The position numbers and the translations under genes were made by a program. Positions 22,310 through 25,377 of a DNA stretch of 25,377 bases are shown piece after piece. Numbering within the stretch: the first letter of the stretch is position 1; every line of letters starts with the position of its first letter. The stretch is from JAXHTH01 sp034211115. Its GTDB lineage: Bacteria > Planctomycetota > Phycisphaerae > Phycisphaerales > SM1A02. A model generated the notes under the pieces. It saw only the letters and a program-made list of their open reading frames with translations. It made no database searches and had not been told where the DNA came from. Where the stretch lies: positions 1-25,377 of the forward strand of contig JAXHTH010000191.1 in assembly GCA_034211115.1 (NCBI GenBank). The letters run 5' to 3'.

Positions 22310-22344
22310 CTATATACGGCGTGCCGCGTTCCGGCTGTCTGTGA

Positions 22345-22350
22345 TAGCAT
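22345..22350 (+). promoter_or_regulatory. Candidate -10 box of the polA promoter
   Basis: TAGCAT matches four of six -10 bases and lies nine bases before the polA ATG. Transcription would start within a few bases of the start codon. There is no Shine-Dalgarno sequence between it and ATG 22360. The alternative is the CTATATA segment at 22310-22316, which would allow a longer leader. Confidence 0.35.
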
Positions 22351-22359
22351 GACCCGCGC

Positions 22360-25221
22360 ATGGCTGACGCTCAATCCAGGACGAAGACCCTCTACCTCAT
22401 CGACGGGCACGCGCAGTTCTTCCGCGCGTATTACGCCATCCGCGGCGGGATGCGCAGTCCCGTCACCGGCGAGCCGACGCACATGACCTTCGGCTTCGTC
22501 GGCATGCTCCTCAAGCTGCTGCGCGAGAATCAGCCGGACTACCTCGCCGTCGTCATTGATGCCGCGGGCGATCGCGAGACCTTCCGCAGCGAGCTGTACC
22601 CGCAGTACAAGGCCAATCGCGAGCCGCCGCCCGACGACTTCCGCCCGCAGGTGCAGCGGTGTCTGTCGCTGCTGGAGGCGATGCACATCCCCGTCATCGC
22701 CGAGGAGGGCGTCGAGGCCGATGACACCATCGCCGCCCTCATCAAGCGCCTTCGCCGCGAGCATCCCGATGTCGACATCCGCATCGTCTCCCGCGACAAG
22801 GATCTCACCCAGCTTCTGGGGGAAGGCGTGGAGATGTTCGATCCCAACCGGGACGAGCCCGTCACGCCGGCCGACATCTTCAAGACCGAAGGCGTGAAGC
22901 CCGAGCACGTTGTCGACATCCTCACCCTGATGGGCGACACCGTCGACAACATCCCCGGCGTGCCCGGCATCGGCCCCAAGACCGCGGCCAAGCTCATCCT
23001 CCAGTATGGCTCGGTCGATAACCTCCTCGCCCATCTCGATGAGATCAAGGGCAAGCGGCGCGAGAACATCGAGGCCGCGAAAGAACAGCTCGCCATCAGC
23101 CGCCAGCTTGTCATCCTCAAAGACGACCTCGAACCGATGTTCGATCTCGAAGAGGCGACGGCCGATCCTTCGCGCATGAACGCCGCCGAACTCCTCGCCG
23201 CCTTCCGCGAGCTCGGCTTCAACCAGCATCGTGATGCGCTTCAGGCGATCACCGGCATCGACGATGAGGCCGCGGCCGAGGCGGAGCGCGCCGCCGCCTC
23301 TTCCTCCGGGGGCGACGAGTTTGCCGACGGTCTCTTCGCCGGCGACTCCGGCGCGTCCGCCGCCGCGCCGACGCGCCCCTCGAGATCCGCTGAATACAAG
23401 GCCATCACCACGAAGAAGGACCTCAACGCGCTGATGAAGCGCATCCGCGCCGCCGGCGAGTTCGCCGTCGATACCGAGACCGATTCCCTCTCTCCCGTCG
23501 AGGCGCATCTCTGCGGCGTGTCGATCGCCCTCGAGCCCGGGGACGCGGTGTACATCCCCACCCGCTCGCCCGAGCCGAAGACGCACCTCGATACCGACAC
23601 CGTCCTCGATCGCCTCCGGCCCGTGCTGGAAGACGAATCGACCACGAAGATCGCCCACAACCTCAAGTACGACCTGAACGTGCTCCGTCATCACGGCGTG
23701 CGCATCCGCGGGCCGATGTTCGACACGATGGTGGCGAGCTACGTCATCGACGCCACCCGCGCCAGCCACAAGATGGATGCGCTCGCCCTCGCCCTTCTGC
23801 ACCACACCTGCATCCCCATCACCGATCTCATCGGCCGGGGCAAGAAGCAGGTCACCTTCGACCGCGTGCCGCTCGAGCAGGCGGCGCCGTACGCCGCCGA
23901 GGATGCGGACATCACCCTGCAGTTGCGCAACCATTTCGCGCCGCAGATCCGCGCGATGGGATTGCAGGATCTCTTCGACGATGTCGAGATGCCGCTCGTC
24001 GAGGTGCTCGCCGAGCTGGAATACAACGGCATTCGCGTCGATCCCGATGAACTCGAGCGCCAGCGGGCGAAGCTCAACGAACGCATCGAGCAGCTTCGCA
24101 TGCACATCAGCGATGCCGCGCCGCATCCGTTCAATCCCGATTCCCCCCGGCAACTCGCCGGCGCCCTCTTCAACAAGCCCGATGCCGAGCCCCCGGGCCT
24201 GGGATTGAAGGTTCTCAAGCGTGGCAAGACGGGGCCGTCCACCGACCAGGAGGTGCTCGAGAAGCTCGCCGACGATCCGGGGATCGATTCGCCCGTGCCG
24301 AATCTCATCCTCGAATATCGTCGGCTCACCAAGCTCGTCAACACGTATCTCGTCGCGCTCAAGGAGTACATCAACCCCGACACCGGACGCGTCCACGCCT
24401 CCTTCAACCAGACCGTCACGGCCACCGGCCGCCTCAGCTCCTCCGATCCCAATCTCCAGAACATCCCCATCCGCACGGATGTCGGGCGCGAGATCCGCCG
24501 TGCGTTCATGGCCGAGCCGGGGAACGTCCTCATCACCGCCGATTACTCCCAGATCGAGCTGCGCCTGCTGGCGCATCTTTCCGATGATCCGGCCCTCATC
24601 GCCGCCTTCCGCGCGGGGATGGACATCCACCGCGCCGTGGCGGCGGAGGTGTTCGGCGTCGAGCCCGACGACGTCACACCCGAGCAGCGCGGCACCGCGA
24701 AGATGGTCAACTTCGGCATCGTGTACGGCATCACACCCTTCGGCCTCGCCCGCCGGCTGGGCGGCGACATCTCAAACGAAGAGGCACGCCGCATCATCGA
24801 CGAATACAAGGACCGGTATCGCGGCATCAACGCCTTCCTCGCGCGATGCGTCGAGGATGCGAAGGAGCACGGATTCGTCGAGACGATCCTCAAGCGACGA
24901 CGCATGATTCCCGAGGTCGAGGCGAAACACCCCCAGCAGCGCGCGCTCGGTGAACGCATGGCGATCAACACCGTCGTGCAGGGGTCCGCGGCCGATCTCA
25001 TCAAGCTCGCCATGATCGACCTTCATCGCCGACTTCCGGACGCGCATCCCGAGGCGCGGATGCTCCTGCAGATCCACGATGAGCTGGTCTTCGAAGCCCC
25101 CGAGGGCGAGGGGGAGGCGGTGGAGGCGTTCGTGGCCGGCCGCATGGAGGCCGCGATGGACCTGAACGTGCCCCTCGTCGTCGACACCGCCCGCTCCACG
25201 AGCTGGATCGACGCGAAGTGA
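22360..25221 (+). CDS. polA: DNA polymerase I, with 5' nuclease and proofreading domains
   Basis: This 953-residue enzyme is full length for PolA, which fills gaps and removes RNA primers. The 5' nuclease domain (about 1-300) shows LIDGHAQFFRAYYAI, VEADDTIAALIK near 118, SRDKDLTQLL and the helix-hairpin-helix GVPGIGPKTAAKLI. After an Ala/Ser-rich linker (about 305-345) the 3'-5' exonuclease domain keeps its metal ligands: DTET near 370, HNLKYD near 432 and YAAED near 511, so proofreading should work. The polymerase domain (about 560-953) has motif A DYSQIELRLLAHLSDD near 727, motif B RGTAKMVNFGIVYG near 780 with Phe at the ddNTP-discrimination site, and motif C QIHDELVFE near 905. The start ATG is fixed by conserved N-terminal residues. 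There is no ribosome site upstream. Confidence 0.98.
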   Translation: MADAQSRTKTLYLIDGHAQFFRAYYAIRGGMRSPVTGEPTHMTFGFVGMLLKLLRENQPDYLAVVIDAAGDRETFRSELYPQYKANREPPPDDFRPQVQRCLSLLEAMHIPVIAEEGVEADDTIAALIKRLRREHPDVDIRIVSRDKDLTQLLGEGVEMFDPNRDEPVTPADIFKTEGVKPEHVVDILTLMGDTVDNIPGVPGIGPKTAAKLILQYGSVDNLLAHLDEIKGKRRENIEAAKEQLAISRQLVILKDDLEPMFDLEEATADPSRMNAAELLAAFRELGFNQHRDALQAITGIDDEAAAEAERAAASSSGGDEFADGLFAGDSGASAAAPTRPSRSAEYKAITTKKDLNALMKRIRAAGEFAVDTETDSLSPVEAHLCGVSIALEPGDAVYIPTRSPEPKTHLDTDTVLDRLRPVLEDESTTKIAHNLKYDLNVLRHHGVRIRGPMFDTMVASYVIDATRASHKMDALALALLHHTCIPITDLIGRGKKQVTFDRVPLEQAAPYAAEDADITLQLRNHFAPQIRAMGLQDLFDDVEMPLVEVLAELEYNGIRVDPDELERQRAKLNERIEQLRMHISDAAPHPFNPDSPRQLAGALFNKPDAEPPGLGLKVLKRGKTGPSTDQEVLEKLADDPGIDSPVPNLILEYRRLTKLVNTYLVALKEYINPDTGRVHASFNQTVTATGRLSSSDPNLQNIPIRTDVGREIRRAFMAEPGNVLITADYSQIELRLLAHLSDDPALIAAFRAGMDIHRAVAAEVFGVEPDDVTPEQRGTAKMVNFGIVYGITPFGLARRLGGDISNEEARRIIDEYKDRYRGINAFLARCVEDAKEHGFVETILKRRRMIPEVEAKHPQQRALGERMAINTVVQGSAADLIKLAMIDLHRRLPDAHPEARMLLQIHDELVFEAPEGEGEAVEAFVAGRMEAAMDLNVPLVVDTARSTSWIDAK

Positions 25222-25261
25222 GCCCCCGGGAGGGGCGCGAGCTGACTTCGGAGACCGAGAG

Positions 25262-25282
25262 CCGCGACCGGGCCGGTCGCGG
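25262..25282. other. Hairpin downstream of polA
   Basis: CCGCGACC (25262-25269) and GGTCGCGG (25275-25282) form an eight-pair stem with a five-base loop, 41 bases after the polA stop codon. There is no T tract, so it may be a weak or factor-assisted terminator or an mRNA 3' end stabiliser. Confidence 0.35.
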
Positions 25283-25345
25283 TCCGCCCCCGATCGACCC
25301 CGTGCCGCCCCCTCGATCGCTCGCCCCCCGGCCCCCGCCCCCCCG

Positions 25346-25377
<32 letters not shown>

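Noticed and set aside
22006..24630. Long reverse-strand open frame (874 codons) opposite polA
   Set aside because: The forward strand encodes a complete PolA with all motifs. The antisense frame has biased composition and spans the intergenic hairpin region.

Overview
The window is about 25.4 kb of GC-rich bacterial DNA that looks chromosomal. It is densely packed with housekeeping genes on both strands. The best guess for the organism is a planctomycete, probably of the Phycisphaerae type. This rests on several cues rather than a marker gene: a membrane protein ending in a CPKCGYDLRG...CPECGW zinc ribbon, an alternative GlmU-family protein, HEAT-repeat lipoproteins, Gram-negative envelope genes (Lnt, an outer-membrane barrel), GC-rich codon use, and intergenic GTCRAAAC octamer arrays. 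No transposase, integrase, phage gene, CRISPR array, tRNA or rRNA was seen.

Layout. Positions 27-2875 (minus strand) hold a HEAT-repeat lipoprotein overlapping a YxxR-type sirtuin. A divergent promoter region separates them from a TPR protein (2976-4334). A lone rpsR (4481-4720, minus) faces it. A 353-bp gap with an orphan intrinsic terminator follows. Then come a class-I glutamine amidotransferase-like hydrolase (peptidase C26) overlapping a CBM9/DUF5916 outer-membrane barrel protein (5074-7955), pgk (8045-9244), and an exported thioredoxin-fold protein whose CxxC has become SxxS (9413-10480). After a strong terminator come rpe and a histidine-phosphatase-fold protein lacking its catalytic histidine (10605-11918), then accD (12007-12858).

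Positions 12861-13124 are a repeat mosaic: eleven tandem octamers, a 23-bp imperfect inverted repeat, and two degenerate octamers that fall inside the 5' end of lnt. The lnt gene (13094-14836) overlaps a second HEAT lipoprotein (14833-15918).

The right third is a probable cell-shape and envelope region. It holds a membrane-anchored coiled-coil protein (16174-17061), a 59-residue single-pass membrane protein (17124-17303), a strong terminator followed at once by a new promoter, mreB, mreC, mreD (17512-20228), and a GlmU-like left-handed beta-helix protein. A zinc-ribbon membrane protein follows, with a short hairpin element on each side. A full-length proofreading polA (22360-25221) closes the gene content. 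The window ends in a run of 32 C that looks like a contig-end artefact.

How the genes fit together. Lnt would finish the acylation of lipoproteins such as the two HEAT proteins. MreBCD with the coiled-coil and small membrane proteins would guide envelope growth, possibly supplied by sugar-nucleotide metabolism involving the GlmU-like protein. Pgk, Rpe and AccD are central metabolism. No complete new defence or mobile system is evident. The most unusual items are two apparently catalytically dead enzyme-fold proteins, the repeat mosaic that has entered lnt, the candidate RNA leaders, and the conserved hairpin elements.
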